This document shows, one piece after another, positions 38,073 through 47,886 of a stretch of 64,000 nucleotides of DNA. The DNA is taken from NCBI RefSeq assembly GCF_024345205.1, contig NZ_BROC01000009.1, positions 1 through 64,000 on the forward strand, written 5' to 3'. The stretch's first letter is position 1; the number at the start of each line of letters is the position of its first letter. Made by a program: the position numbers and the translations under genes. The DNA is from Lapidilactobacillus luobeiensis (lineage in GTDB: Bacteria; Bacillota; Bacilli; Lactobacillales; Lactobacillaceae). A model generated the notes under the pieces. The model ran no database searches and was not told the origin of the DNA. It saw nothing but the letters and a program-made list of their open reading frames with translations.

Positions 38073-40703
38073 ATGACCTCAAAAGAACGTGTCTATCAAG
38101 CATTAGCTGAATTATTGAATGATGGGTCAAAAAATGTGACTACTCAAGTAATTGCTCAAAAGTTAGAGTTGAGTCGTTCAGTAACTAGTCATTATTTATC
38201 TCAACTACTCGCAGAAAAGAGAATTCAAAAATCTAATGGCCGACCAGTTATTTGGTATGTAATTAGCGAGAAGAATACAGAGGAAAATGATTTTGGTGAT
38301 CTAACAGCATTTAAAGAAATCGTCGGTGTCCAAGGAAGTCAGAAAGAGAATATCCGACAATGTATCGCCGCGGTCAAGTACCCCCATGGCGGTCTTAATC
38401 TGATGATAACTGGACCAAGTGGGGTCGGGAAGACCTTTTTGGCAAAAAAGATTTATCAATATGCTCAGAACAATAATTGGGTCACTTCCACTGCCCCTTT
38501 CAAGGTTTTAAATTGTGCAGATTATGCCAACAATCCTGAATTATTATCTTCGATTCTGTTTGGCTATGTGAAAGGGGCGTTTACTGGTGCAGTAACTTCT
38601 AAAAGCGGGCTTCTTGCAACGGCTAATGGTGGCTTTCTATTTCTTGATGAGGTGCACCGTTTATCCGGAGAGAATCAAGAAAAATTGTTTACGTTCTTAG
38701 ATACGGGCAAATTTCGACCGATCGGGGAAAATCAGTCCGATTCATGCTCAAATGTTCGCTTTATCTTCGCAACAACTGAGGATCCGAAAATAACATTCTT
38801 AAATACTTTTGCACGACGGGTACCGATAACAATCTCTTTAACCGCATATGTTAAGCGTCCTATCGATGAGCGGTTACGATTTATTCGCTATCTTTTTGAG
38901 CAAGAAGCAAAGCGTTTACGACATCGAATTATTATTCAACCAGCAGCAGTTAAATATTTGTTAGATGTTGATCCTATCGGGAATATTGGTACTCTAAAAA
39001 ATATGATTAAAGTAGCGTGTGCGAAGAATTTTGCTGGGGTCTCAAAGAGTCAGCAGGTTTTAACTATAGACTTAACGGATTTTGATTTGGAGTTAAATGT
39101 ACCAAAGAGTCGATATGAACGTATTATCTCAAATGAGTTTAAGCTGAAGATCGATACAGCAATAGTACAGAATAATGCTGATTTACCATTGTTCTCTGAA
39201 TTGAAGGAATCAATTCAGAGGGTTTTAGTTAGCACAGATCAAGATGAACGTGATTGGATAGGTGAGATTCGTAATCTCATTCAACATTGGGATCAAGACC
39301 AGCAGCAAGATTCATTTCAAACAGATGATGTTTTGCATCAGTTGCATCAAAGAGAATTTGTTCACATTATTTGTCAGAAATTTGGATTGAAGGCCGCTAC
39401 CGCTTATGAGAACGCTTTTTTCAAATTATATCAGACGCATTTTGTTTTAGATAAAAAACTATGCCAACAATTGTTGGATCGACTTCAAAATAATTATTCG
39501 AGATCATTGCAAGTTACATCATATTTTTATCAGCATTTAGCAGTGATTGATCAGAACAGTCAAATAGCGTTAAAGTTGATTTTAGCTTGTTGTATTGCGG
39601 ATGAAATCAATGAAAAATTGCCATTGCGTTGCTTGATGGTTGCTCATGGCAGCCATACCGCAACAAGTATCCAAGCAGTCGTTAACCAGTTATGTGGCAC
39701 ATACTTAGTTGATGCAATCGATATGCCGATTGATACAACGATTGAAGAAATATCAAAAGAGGCCATTCAGAGAATCCATGACTTTGACACTTCTAGTGGA
39801 TTTATTCTATTAGTCGATATGGGATCACTGGGCCAACTCTATCGGAAAATCAAGAATAATCTAAGCGGTGACTTGCTCGTAGTTAACAATTTGACGACGG
39901 CGATTGCCTTAGACGTGGCTTTGAAAATTCAAGAACGATTACCTTTCACACAGATTGCTGAACACGCTAGTCAAGACTATCAGATTTCTACTCAGTATTT
40001 TGAAGGATTTTCTAATCAAAAGAATATTGTGATTTCTTGTATGTCCGGACTGGGTATCTCAGAGAAGCTAAAAGGAATCTTTCAACAGTGGCTGGGTAAT
40101 AATATCAGTATTATTACAATGGATTTCGCTAATCTACAACAAAATATTAAGGCTAATGAAATTAGCGGTTTTGAATCAACGCTACTGGTGATTACAACAA
40201 CAAATCTACCGGATTCTTTTGCAATCGATCATATCAATATTTATGATCTACTTGATGCAGGTGGCGAAGCATTACTCAGAGAGAAAATAAATGGTACGTT
40301 ATCTGCCAAGGATTTTGACGGTCTATACAATGAAATCGTTAGATTTTTATCGATTGAAGGAGTAACAGAACGACTATCGTTTTTAAATCCGGCAGTTATT
40401 ATTCAAGAAGTCGAAACCGTGATTTTTAAATTTGAGAACTATTACCATATAAAAATCGATGGTAAAATCAAGCTGAATCTTTATATGCATATCTCATTAA
40501 TGGTCGAACGCTTGATGACAGGTGTCAGTACTAAGCAGGATTCATTAACTATGCCAATTACCGCGACTAGTAAAAAAGATTTTTTTGGAATCGCGAAAGG
40601 AATTTTTAGGCCATTGGAATTGAAGTATAATATTGCAATCAATGACTATGAGCTTTCTTTACTCTATGAATTATTCAAATATATATTTGATATCACGAAA
40701 TAA
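38073..40703 (+). CDS. levR: LevR-like sigma-54 activator with PRD and PTS regulatory domains
   Basis: Encodes 876 residues. Order: N-terminal winged helix (residues ~1-70), AAA+ domain with Walker A GPSGVGKTF (from residue 114), the sigma-54-contacting GAFTGA motif (~168) and FLFLDEVHRL. Then come a PRD, an EIIA-Man-like domain (His525 in VAHGSHTATS), an EIIB-Gat-like domain (Cys656 in ISCMSGLGIS) and a C-terminal PRD (His806). LevR-class proteins activate -24/-12 promoters of Man-family PTS operons and are controlled by PTS phosphorylation. Four such promoters follow in this island. I prefer ATG 38073; an 18-codon upstream extension has no ribosome site. AT-rich compared with the deo genes. 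Confidence 0.92.
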   Translation: MTSKERVYQALAELLNDGSKNVTTQVIAQKLELSRSVTSHYLSQLLAEKRIQKSNGRPVIWYVISEKNTEENDFGDLTAFKEIVGVQGSQKENIRQCIAAVKYPHGGLNLMITGPSGVGKTFLAKKIYQYAQNNNWVTSTAPFKVLNCADYANNPELLSSILFGYVKGAFTGAVTSKSGLLATANGGFLFLDEVHRLSGENQEKLFTFLDTGKFRPIGENQSDSCSNVRFIFATTEDPKITFLNTFARRVPITISLTAYVKRPIDERLRFIRYLFEQEAKRLRHRIIIQPAAVKYLLDVDPIGNIGTLKNMIKVACAKNFAGVSKSQQVLTIDLTDFDLELNVPKSRYERIISNEFKLKIDTAIVQNNADLPLFSELKESIQRVLVSTDQDERDWIGEIRNLIQHWDQDQQQDSFQTDDVLHQLHQREFVHIICQKFGLKAATAYENAFFKLYQTHFVLDKKLCQQLLDRLQNNYSRSLQVTSYFYQHLAVIDQNSQIALKLILACCIADEINEKLPLRCLMVAHGSHTATSIQAVVNQLCGTYLVDAIDMPIDTTIEEISKEAIQRIHDFDTSSGFILLVDMGSLGQLYRKIKNNLSGDLLVVNNLTTAIALDVALKIQERLPFTQIAEHASQDYQISTQYFEGFSNQKNIVISCMSGLGISEKLKGIFQQWLGNNISIITMDFANLQQNIKANEISGFESTLLVITTTNLPDSFAIDHINIYDLLDAGGEALLREKINGTLSAKDFDGLYNEIVRFLSIEGVTERLSFLNPAVIIQEVETVIFKFENYYHIKIDGKIKLNLYMHISLMVERLMTGVSTKQDSLTMPITATSKKDFFGIAKGIFRPLELKYNIAINDYELSLLYELFKYIFDITK

Positions 40704-40747
40704 ATCGATTGATTGTCAGTTTAGTGTGCGTCAATAATATTTTAAAA

Positions 40748-40783
40748 GGCGATGATTGGTTGAAGAACCGGCATCGCTTTTTA
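40748..40783 (+). terminator. Terminator after the LevR-like gene
   Basis: GCGATG and CATCGC, with TGGTT/AACCG above, form a stem followed by TTTTTAG. It isolates the activator from the sigma-54-dependent operon. Confidence 0.75.
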
Positions 40784-40797
40784 GTTGGTCACTATTA

Positions 40798-40814
40798 TTG
40801 GCACGATATTTGCT
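40798..40814 (+). promoter_or_regulatory. Sigma-54 (-24/-12) promoter of the EIIA-GH88-GH36 operon
   Basis: TTGGCACGATATTTGCT matches the TGGCAC-N5-TTGC consensus exactly, with GG and GC 12 bp apart, 44 bp upstream of the EIIA start codon. Confidence 0.9.
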
Positions 40815-40857
40815 TATAATTATGATGATTGACTTTTGGAAAAGTGAGGATCTATAA

Positions 40858-41286
40858 ATGAAACAGATTTTAGTGGCTACACATGGTGGTATGGCTAGTG
40901 GGATTAAGAGCTCAATTGAAATATTAACAGGTTTACAAGATAAGTTGGATGTGATCGATGCTTATATTGATGAGAATGATTTGAAACAAGGTATCACTAA
41001 ATTCATTAAACAGCTTGAGGGGACAACTGGTGTGATTTTAACAGATATTATTGGTGGAAGTGTTTCGCAGGAAGTGTTACTGCAGGTTCATGACCAAAAA
41101 AATATTTTTGTTATCACTGGTGTTAATTTACCAATAGTACTTTCTTTGGTAATGAATTCGGAAACTTTGTCAAGCGAATCGCTCAAACGGTTAGTTGATC
41201 AGGCGCAGCTTGCAGTCTTACAACCAGCGGAGGGTAGACTACAGATTGTTGGGCAGAATGATGATTTTTTTGAAACAAAATCATAA
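40858..41286 (+). CDS. PTS mannose-family EIIA component
   Basis: Encodes 142 residues of the EIIA-Man fold. His9 in LVATHGGMASG is the residue phosphorylated by HPr, and GTTGVILTDIIGGSVSQE is a second family block. It passes phosphate to the EIIB encoded at 44785. Placed as the first gene behind a -24/-12 promoter and immediately before a GH88 hydrolase, as in host-glycan PTS clusters of streptococci. Substrate unknown. Confidence 0.92.
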   Translation: MKQILVATHGGMASGIKSSIEILTGLQDKLDVIDAYIDENDLKQGITKFIKQLEGTTGVILTDIIGGSVSQEVLLQVHDQKNIFVITGVNLPIVLSLVMNSETLSSESLKRLVDQAQLAVLQPAEGRLQIVGQNDDFFETKS

Positions 41287-41298
41287 GGAGTGAGCAAG

Positions 41299-42414
41299 AT
41301 GGATAATGAGAAAGAATTAGCGCAGACCCTATTACAGCAAGTCATAACAAAAATAAAAGCTGAGATTTCACGTTTGGATGATCAAATCCCATATATTCCT
41401 GTGGAAGGTCAGTATAGTGATATGGGGAAAAAAGATATTGTTTGGTGGACAAATGGATTTTGGCCAGGTTTGTTGTGGCTTCTTTACCAACAAACTCATG
41501 ATGAAATATTTAGGCAATGTGCCGAGAAATGTGAGATGCGCTTGGATAGCGCTTTTGATAAATTTATCGGTCTTCATCATGATGTTGGTTTTATGTGGCA
41601 ACTTTCAGCTGTTGCTGACTATCGTTTAACGGACAATGAACGCTCTCAGGCCAGAGGATTACATGCAGCAACCTTATTAGCTGGGCGTTATAATCCACGG
41701 GGTAAATTCATTCGCTCTTGGAATCATGATCGGGCAGGCTGGGTTATTATCGATAGTATGATGAATATCTCGATATTGTACTGGGCAGCGCAAGAATTGA
41801 ACGATCCTAGATTTAAGTTTATCGCGACAGACCATGCTGATACAGTGATGAATAATCTGGTGCGGCCGGATGGATCGGTTGCTCATATTGGAGTCTTTGA
41901 TCCTAATACGGGACAATTACTAGAAACGCTCGGAGGCCAAGGGTATGAAACAGGATCATCTTGGTCAAGAGGACAGGCTTGGGCAATTTATGGCTTCGCA
42001 TTAAGCTATCGACATACAAAAAATAACGATTATTTAAATACAGCAAAACGAGTTGCTAATTATTTTATTGCTAATATCGTAGAAACCAATTATATTCCTT
42101 TAGTCGATTTTCGGGCGCCCCAACATCCGCGCTTGTTTGACACCTCTGCCGGACTATGTGCGGCGTGTGGTTTGCTCGAAATAGCCAGACAGGTTCCAAA
42201 GTATGAACGTGATTTTTACTACCAAGCGGGCTTTCGTATCATTAAGGCAGTAGCTTCGGAGTATTTGGATCTAGATCCAAATACTGATGGTATTGTTAAA
42301 GGGGGAGCGGGGGCTTACCACGATAACAATCATAATGTTAAACTGATTTACTCTGATTTTTATTTTATTGAAGCGTTACTTGGACTGTTGAGCAGTGACT
42401 TTTTAATATGGTAG
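41299..42414 (+). CDS. ugl: Glycoside hydrolase family 88 (unsaturated glucuronyl hydrolase)
   Basis: Encodes 371 residues from ATG 41299, preceded by AAGGAGTGAG. GH88 enzymes hydrate the double bond of unsaturated uronic acids left by polysaccharide lyases and so release the uronate. The two family Asp residues are visible: Asp95 in LHHDVGF and Asp152 in IIDSMMN. No signal peptide, so it acts on imported, probably PTS-phosphorylated, oligosaccharides. It overlaps the alpha-galactosidase gene by 7 bp. A second, truncated GH88 with a similar C-terminus lies at 51723. Confidence 0.9.
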   Translation: MDNEKELAQTLLQQVITKIKAEISRLDDQIPYIPVEGQYSDMGKKDIVWWTNGFWPGLLWLLYQQTHDEIFRQCAEKCEMRLDSAFDKFIGLHHDVGFMWQLSAVADYRLTDNERSQARGLHAATLLAGRYNPRGKFIRSWNHDRAGWVIIDSMMNISILYWAAQELNDPRFKFIATDHADTVMNNLVRPDGSVAHIGVFDPNTGQLLETLGGQGYETGSSWSRGQAWAIYGFALSYRHTKNNDYLNTAKRVANYFIANIVETNYIPLVDFRAPQHPRLFDTSAGLCAACGLLEIARQVPKYERDFYYQAGFRIIKAVASEYLDLDPNTDGIVKGGAGAYHDNNHNVKLIYSDFYFIEALLGLLSSDFLIW

Positions 42415-44603
42415 CAGAAATGGTAAATGATTATCGAGAAGTTGTCCAACAGTTTGATTTCTGCACGCAACATTGCCAAATGACAATTGGTGTTTTGGGT
42501 AGCGGGAATATTGTTTCTTTGTATTTTGGTGATAAATTACCTTCAAAACCATCCTTTCGCCAACGTTTTACAGCAATGGCAAAAGCAAGTTACCTGGCGG
42601 ACACTGATGGTGTAACAGATTTTCGCTTGGAACAATTTCCTCAAATGTATCCTACTTTTGGAAATACTGATTTCAGATCGCCCGCGTTGATAATCCGTGA
42701 TGAAGTGGGAAGCATTACAACTGACTTGAGGTTTGTAGAAGCAAAAAAAACGGCTCAAAAGGTAAGAATATCAGGCCTACCCAGCAGTCGTGATGACCGA
42801 GACTCGGAGACCTATGCCATCAAGCTAGTAGATATTGTTGTGGGTGTTGAGGTTACTATTTTTATTTCTGCTTATTACCAATATGATGTTTTCACCCAAC
42901 ATGTTGTGATTCGTAATATCGGGTCGAAAAATTTCCAAATTGAGCGTGCCTATTCATTTAGTTGGGATTTAATGGATGATCGGTATCAACTGCTGACCTT
43001 GACAGGTGCATGGTCACGTGAAAACAACCTAGGATATACAGATCTGCATCAAGGATTTCAAGGAGTTGATAGTAAGCGAGGAGCCAGCGGTCATGGTCAA
43101 AATCCATTTATTGCTTTGGCTACATCTGGAGCAAATTGGAATCAAGGCGCGGTCTTAGGCGCAAGCCTGGTATATAGCGGTAATTTTATCGCCGAAGCCG
43201 AAGTAGACATGCATCAGAATACTAGGATACAAATCGGACTGAATCCATTTGATTTTTCATGGCGATTAGGACCAGGTGAAGAATTTGCAACTCCTGAAGC
43301 AACACTTATTTATTCAAACCAAGGTCTAAATTTATTAAGTCAACGCTATCATTGTTTTTACTTAGACAAGTTAATGCGAGAGCCGCTCAGCAAACAGCCA
43401 CGTCCTGTTGTTTTAAATAGTTGGGAGGCTATGTTCTTTGATTTTGATCATGATCAAATTATAACCTTAGCGAAAAAAGCACAGCGAATCGGTGTAGAAA
43501 TGTTCGTAATGGATGATGGATGGTTTGGGCAAAGAAGTGATACTACGACTTCACTGGGCGATTGGCAGCCAAATGAGCAAAAACTGGGAGGCAAATTATC
43601 CGCTCTAATCAAAGAAATCAATGAAATTGGTTTAAAATTTGGGCTTTGGATTGAACCGGAAATGATTTCACCGAAAAGTATCCTCTTTCAACGGCATCCT
43701 GATTGGATTCTTAAAGATGGTCAGCATCTACCACAATTGACTAGACATCAATATGTGCTTGATTTGAGTAATCCACAAGTTCAGGATTTTTTAATTGAAA
43801 CACTAGATAATCTTTTATCAGAAAATAAAATTGATTACCTAAAATGGGATATGAATCGAAATATTACTGATGTTTTTAGTGGTCATTTTGATCATACTAG
43901 ACAAACAGAAATCGAACATCGGTATATTTTGGGACTATATCGAGTCCTTACAGTAACTTTAAAAAAATATCCTAACTTATTAATGGAAGGATGCGCCGGT
44001 GGTGGTGGCCGGTTTGATCCAGGGATGTTAGCATTCAACACACAAATCTGGGCATCAGATGATACTGATGCGATTGCCCGATTAAATATTCAACAAGGCA
44101 CGATGCTAGTTTATCCGCCGGTAGCGGTCAGTGGGCATATCTCGATGATTCCAAACCAACAAGTCGGACGAATCACTCCTCTGAAAACTCGCGCGATTGT
44201 TGCTCAACAAGGGAGTTTAGGACTTGAGTTGAATCTAAGTATACTGAGCCAAAATGAGCTGGTACAAATTAAACGAGAGATAGACCAATATAAACAATTA
44301 CGAAAAACGCTACAATTTGGAAAGCTGGCCCAATTGCCAGTTTACGATTTGATGAACGAATATGCTTGGATGAAAAGTGATCAGGAATTAATTGTGGTTG
44401 ATCATATTGATATTTTGGTGAAGCCTAATACTGTACCGAAACGCCAACTATTAGTTGGGCTCTCACAAGAGCAGAGATTTATAGATCTAAATACTGGCCT
44501 TATTTATTCTGGAGATTATTTAATGGCGGTGGGGTTACCTTTAGCTCGTCCACAAAAGGATTTCTTTGCGCAGCGCTGGTTATTGAAGAAATATGAAATG
44601 TGA
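42408..44603 (+). CDS. Alpha-galactosidase, glycoside hydrolase family 36
   Basis: Encodes 731 residues, typical of bacterial GH36. The nucleophile is Asp481 in YLKWDMNRN and the acid/base is Asp551 in WASDDTDAI, spaced 70 residues apart as in known enzymes. NSWEAMFFDFD and CAGGGGRFD are further signatures. It removes alpha-linked galactose inside the cell. The ATG at 42408 overlaps the GH88 stop; ATG 42420 is a possible alternative. Last gene of the first sigma-54 operon. Confidence 0.93.
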   Translation: MVAEMVNDYREVVQQFDFCTQHCQMTIGVLGSGNIVSLYFGDKLPSKPSFRQRFTAMAKASYLADTDGVTDFRLEQFPQMYPTFGNTDFRSPALIIRDEVGSITTDLRFVEAKKTAQKVRISGLPSSRDDRDSETYAIKLVDIVVGVEVTIFISAYYQYDVFTQHVVIRNIGSKNFQIERAYSFSWDLMDDRYQLLTLTGAWSRENNLGYTDLHQGFQGVDSKRGASGHGQNPFIALATSGANWNQGAVLGASLVYSGNFIAEAEVDMHQNTRIQIGLNPFDFSWRLGPGEEFATPEATLIYSNQGLNLLSQRYHCFYLDKLMREPLSKQPRPVVLNSWEAMFFDFDHDQIITLAKKAQRIGVEMFVMDDGWFGQRSDTTTSLGDWQPNEQKLGGKLSALIKEINEIGLKFGLWIEPEMISPKSILFQRHPDWILKDGQHLPQLTRHQYVLDLSNPQVQDFLIETLDNLLSENKIDYLKWDMNRNITDVFSGHFDHTRQTEIEHRYILGLYRVLTVTLKKYPNLLMEGCAGGGGRFDPGMLAFNTQIWASDDTDAIARLNIQQGTMLVYPPVAVSGHISMIPNQQVGRITPLKTRAIVAQQGSLGLELNLSILSQNELVQIKREIDQYKQLRKTLQFGKLAQLPVYDLMNEYAWMKSDQELIVVDHIDILVKPNTVPKRQLLVGLSQEQRFIDLNTGLIYSGDYLMAVGLPLARPQKDFFAQRWLLKKYEM

Positions 44604-44687
44604 TTGCACACTGTTATTACTTACCTAAACACTATATTCTTTTAAAATTAAATTCAACAGAAAGGCGCTAGATTAAGGATTGTAAAC

Positions 44688-44704
44688 GCTGGCACAATAG
44701 TTGC
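44688..44704 (+). promoter_or_regulatory. Sigma-54 (-24/-12) promoter of the EIIB-EIIC-EIID operon
   Basis: CTGGCACAATAGTTGCT fits the consensus with 12-bp spacing. The transcript would start about 70 bp before the EIIB start codon. Confidence 0.9.
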
Positions 44705-44784
44705 TTATAATAAAATGGAACAATTCTTTAGAAAGGAGCATTTTTTTAAGTAGCACAACGCTATTATTTTGGAGGAATTTAAAA

Positions 44785-45276
44785 ATGATTGAAATGATTC
44801 GTGTGGATGATCGATTGATCCATGGGCAAGTGGCATTACTATGGTCTAAGGAATTACAGATCAATCGGATCATCGTAGCAAATGATCAAGTTGCTACAAG
44901 TGAAATTCAAAAGAACGCTTTATTATTAGCGGCGCCGACGGGTATTAAAGTAGCAACTGTGTCAGTCGCAAAAGCTATTGATTTAGTTACAGATCCACGG
45001 TCAGAGAAACTTAAAATCCTGATTGTAGTCAATAATGTTGATGATTTATTAGCGTTAACTGAAAATATTCCCGTCAGGCCCAAACTGGATATAGCTAATG
45101 TCGGTCGAATCAATGGGAATCTCAAAAGTAAGCAGAAATTAACGGAAACAGTGTATTTGACTGATCAGGAAATTATAGCAGTTAAAAAAGTTGCGGCAAT
45201 CAATGCTAATTTGGTTTATCAACCGTTACCCAATGATAATCCTAAGAAGTTTATTGATCTGCTGAAAGGGGAGTAG
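44785..45276 (+). CDS. PTS mannose-family EIIB component
   Basis: Encodes 163 residues, PTS sorbose/mannose-type EIIB. His13 in DDRLIHGQV is the phosphorylation site. ATG 44785 follows TTGGAGG; a longer frame from 44701 runs over the promoter and is not used. EIIB receives phosphate from EIIA and phosphorylates the sugar during EIIC/EIID transport. The EIIC start follows after 5 bp. Confidence 0.93.
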   Translation: MIEMIRVDDRLIHGQVALLWSKELQINRIIVANDQVATSEIQKNALLLAAPTGIKVATVSVAKAIDLVTDPRSEKLKILIVVNNVDDLLALTENIPVRPKLDIANVGRINGNLKSKQKLTETVYLTDQEIIAVKKVAAINANLVYQPLPNDNPKKFIDLLKGE

Positions 45277-45281
45277 TATCC

Positions 45282-46088
45282 ATGTTGTTATACCAAGCTC
45301 TTGTTGTCGGTCTTGTCATGGCATTCGGTAAATGGATCAATGCATATGGCTCATTTGCACAGTTGATGCCTTTTATCACCTATATTTTATTAGCGTTACT
45401 TTTAGGTAAAGACCCTGCTCAGGCCCTTATCCTCGGTGCAGCCGTTGAACTAGCTTTTTATGGTGTTATGCAAATTGGTGCCGTTTTACCACAAGATACG
45501 GCTGTTGGTGGAACTTTAGGTGTTGCGTTCGCTCTTATTCTGAATCAGAAGCCGGCTGTAGCTGTGGCCTTAGCAGTGCCAATTTCAATGCTGGCCGTTG
45601 TTGTTTGGAACTTATTGAAGTTTTGGTTTACTGCAAACGTAGAAATTTTTGATAAATATATCGATGAACGTAATATGAGTAAGTTTAACCGCCTTTGGTG
45701 GATTCAGATCGGTGTTTATTTATTAGCATATTTTGCGCTAGCCTTTTGCGCAATCCTCTTGGGAACAAATGGGGTCAAAGCGTTTGTTACTAGCATTCCT
45801 AAACCGTTCCTAACAGGACTAACAGTTGCTGCAGGCATGTTACCAGCTGTGGGGATGGGAATGCTACTGAAATATGTTTGGAATATTAGTTTCCTGCCAT
45901 TTTTCTTAGCGGGTTTTCTGTTCGCTGCCTATTTAAAACTGCCGATTATGGCAATCAGTATTTTTGGTGTTGTCTTTGGTCTGATCACTTTCTTCATTGA
46001 TAAGCAAATCAATGAAGTCAAACATAGTAGAAGTACTGTGCAAAAATCGAGTTCTGGAAACGATGAGGAGGACTTCTTCAATGACTAA
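45282..46088 (+). CDS. PTS mannose-family EIIC component
   Basis: Encodes 268 residues with seven to eight hydrophobic helices and the EIIC-Man signature (LILGAAVELAFYGVMQIGAV, DTAVGGTLGVAFAL). It forms the sugar-translocating membrane unit with EIID. GGGGAG precedes ATG 45282. The gene ends in ATGACTAA, overlapping the EIID start by 8 bp. The C-terminal tail is charged. Confidence 0.93.
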   Translation: MLLYQALVVGLVMAFGKWINAYGSFAQLMPFITYILLALLLGKDPAQALILGAAVELAFYGVMQIGAVLPQDTAVGGTLGVAFALILNQKPAVAVALAVPISMLAVVVWNLLKFWFTANVEIFDKYIDERNMSKFNRLWWIQIGVYLLAYFALAFCAILLGTNGVKAFVTSIPKPFLTGLTVAAGMLPAVGMGMLLKYVWNISFLPFFLAGFLFAAYLKLPIMAISIFGVVFGLITFFIDKQINEVKHSRSTVQKSSSGNDEEDFFND

Positions 46089-46905
46089 ATTGAAATTAAC
46101 GGATCGTGAAAAAAAGTTAACTAAGCGTCTTTTTTGGCGAAATATGTTTCTAGGTTTTGATATGAGTTATACTCGACAGCAAGGTGTTGCTTGGGATTGG
46201 ATCCATGCGCCAATCTATCGTGATATTTATAAAGATGACGACCAATATTGGGAAGCAATGAAAAGAAACATGGAGTTCTTTAATACAACACCAAATATGG
46301 TTGGGACTGTTTCTGGACTGGCTGTTTCAATGGAAGAGGAGAATGCTAAGGCGCCCAAGGGTTCATTTGATACTGCTGGGATCAGTGGTATGAAGATTGG
46401 TTTGATGGGACCTTTAGCAGGTATTGGTGATACTTTCTTCTCTGGTGTTTGGGCACTGATTATTATGGGGATTGCTATTAGCTTTGCTAAGCAAGGAAAC
46501 TTAGTTGTAGCTATTTTGCCACTGGTCGCGTTATTACCTAACTTGTTGATCCGTTGGTATGGACAAAAATATGGTTACAAAATCGGTAGTCAGTATATTA
46601 GTAAGGCAGTTGAAGATGGCCTAATGGGAATGTTTACTAAGGCATCTTCAATCGTGGGAGTTACGGTCGTTGGTGGGATGATCGCAACATTAGTAAAAGT
46701 CCCTGTTATCTTTAAAACTAAGATCAATGGGACGACTTTTGAATTACAGAAAGTGCTAGATCAAATTCTTCCATCGATGTTGCCTTTAGCACTTGCTGTT
46801 GCTTGTTTTGTATTATTACGGAAAAATGTTAGCCCAGTAAAAGTGTTGATCGCTGTTGTACTTTTGGGATTTGCTTTGACATTTCTTGGTATTACTGGCG
46901 CTTAA
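46081..46905 (+). CDS. PTS mannose-family EIID component
   Basis: Encodes 274 residues of the ManZ/AgaD type. Signatures are LFWRNMFLGFDMSYTRQQG near the N-terminus and GLMGPLAGIGDTFFSGVW in the middle. GAGGAGG lies before ATG 46081, which is chosen over an 84-bp upstream extension. It completes the membrane transporter. A terminator hairpin follows, so the GH43 genes downstream probably receive only read-through transcription. Confidence 0.93.
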   Translation: MTKLKLTDREKKLTKRLFWRNMFLGFDMSYTRQQGVAWDWIHAPIYRDIYKDDDQYWEAMKRNMEFFNTTPNMVGTVSGLAVSMEEENAKAPKGSFDTAGISGMKIGLMGPLAGIGDTFFSGVWALIIMGIAISFAKQGNLVVAILPLVALLPNLLIRWYGQKYGYKIGSQYISKAVEDGLMGMFTKASSIVGVTVVGGMIATLVKVPVIFKTKINGTTFELQKVLDQILPSMLPLALAVACFVLLRKNVSPVKVLIAVVLLGFALTFLGITGA

Positions 46906-46920
46906 AATAATTGAAAAAGT

Positions 46921-46953
46921 GCTGTGTCTGAGTTGTGGACACAGCCTTTTTTT
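46921..46953 (+). terminator. Terminator/attenuator between EIID and the GH43 genes
   Basis: CTGTGTC (46922-46928) pairs with GACACAG (46938-46944), followed by CCTTTTTTT. No promoter is visible between it and the next gene, which starts at 46972. Confidence 0.75.
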
Positions 46954-46971
46954 ATCAGGAGTGAGTATATC

Positions 46972-47886
46972 GTGAATCAGAATGGACATATTTGGTTTGA
47001 TGATCTTGAGCGACCTATTCAGGCACATGGTGGCATGATTCTTGAATCCCAAGGTCGATATTATTGGTATGGTGAGAACAAAGATGCTAGCAATTTTGGG
47101 CACAATCAGCGACAGGTTCCTTTCGTGGGGATTTCGTGTTATTCGTCATCGGATTTGAAGGTTTGGCACTATGAAGGACTGGTCCTGAATGAAAATAGTG
47201 ATTTAGAAGGCCGAATAAATCGAACCAGTGTTGTTGAACGGCCTAAGGTTGTTTTTAATCGCCAAACACAAATGTTTGTTATGTGGTGTCATTTTGATGA
47301 CGCTGCTTATCATTTTGCAGGTTGTTGTGTTGCTATCGCGGATTGTCCGACTGGACCTTTCAAAGTTGTCGATATTCTGCGGCCGAACGGTAAAGAAAGC
47401 CGAGATATGACCCTATTTCAAAATGAAAAAAAAGCATATTTGATTCACAGCTCGGATATGAATAAGACGATTTACTTTAGTGAACTGACAGAAGATTATC
47501 TGAATACCACAGGTTTCATGACTAAGGCCTTTGTTGATCAAGAGCGAGAAGCACCAACTATCTTTCAACATGACGACTGGTTCTTCATGATTACGTCTGG
47601 CTGTACGGGGTGGCACCCAAATCCAGCGCTTTTCTCACGCTCACATTTTTTATTGTCGGGGCAAAAATTAATCGATAACCCCTGTCAGGGAGTTGGTCGA
47701 AAGACAACCTATGATGGACAACCAACGTATGTTCTAGAAGTTGATCAACATTCATATTTAATGCTTGATCATTGGCACCCTGATGACCTCAGAAGTTCTG
47801 GATATAGTATTTTACCGATTGAGACCAATGGGCGAGATTTAAGAATACCTTGGGTCGAAATACCATTTGGAGGGCAAGTAAATTGA
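46972..47886 (+). CDS. Glycoside hydrolase family 43-like protein, exo-beta-1,3-galactanase subgroup
   Basis: Encodes 304 residues of the five-bladed beta-propeller type. The pattern IQAHGGMILESQGRYYWYGENK with SSSDLKVWHYEG, VVERPKVVFN and MWCHFD is that of the exo-beta-1,3-galactanase subgroup (GH43_24), whose members cleave beta-1,3-galactan in arabinogalactan. No secretion signal, hence intracellular. GTG 46972 has AGGAGTGAG 6-9 bases upstream; a longer frame would run across the terminator. The next gene overlaps by 4 bp. Assignment to this exact subgroup is by recognition, not alignment. Confidence 0.75.
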   Translation: MNQNGHIWFDDLERPIQAHGGMILESQGRYYWYGENKDASNFGHNQRQVPFVGISCYSSSDLKVWHYEGLVLNENSDLEGRINRTSVVERPKVVFNRQTQMFVMWCHFDDAAYHFAGCCVAIADCPTGPFKVVDILRPNGKESRDMTLFQNEKKAYLIHSSDMNKTIYFSELTEDYLNTTGFMTKAFVDQEREAPTIFQHDDWFFMITSGCTGWHPNPALFSRSHFLLSGQKLIDNPCQGVGRKTTYDGQPTYVLEVDQHSYLMLDHWHPDDLRSSGYSILPIETNGRDLRIPWVEIPFGGQVN

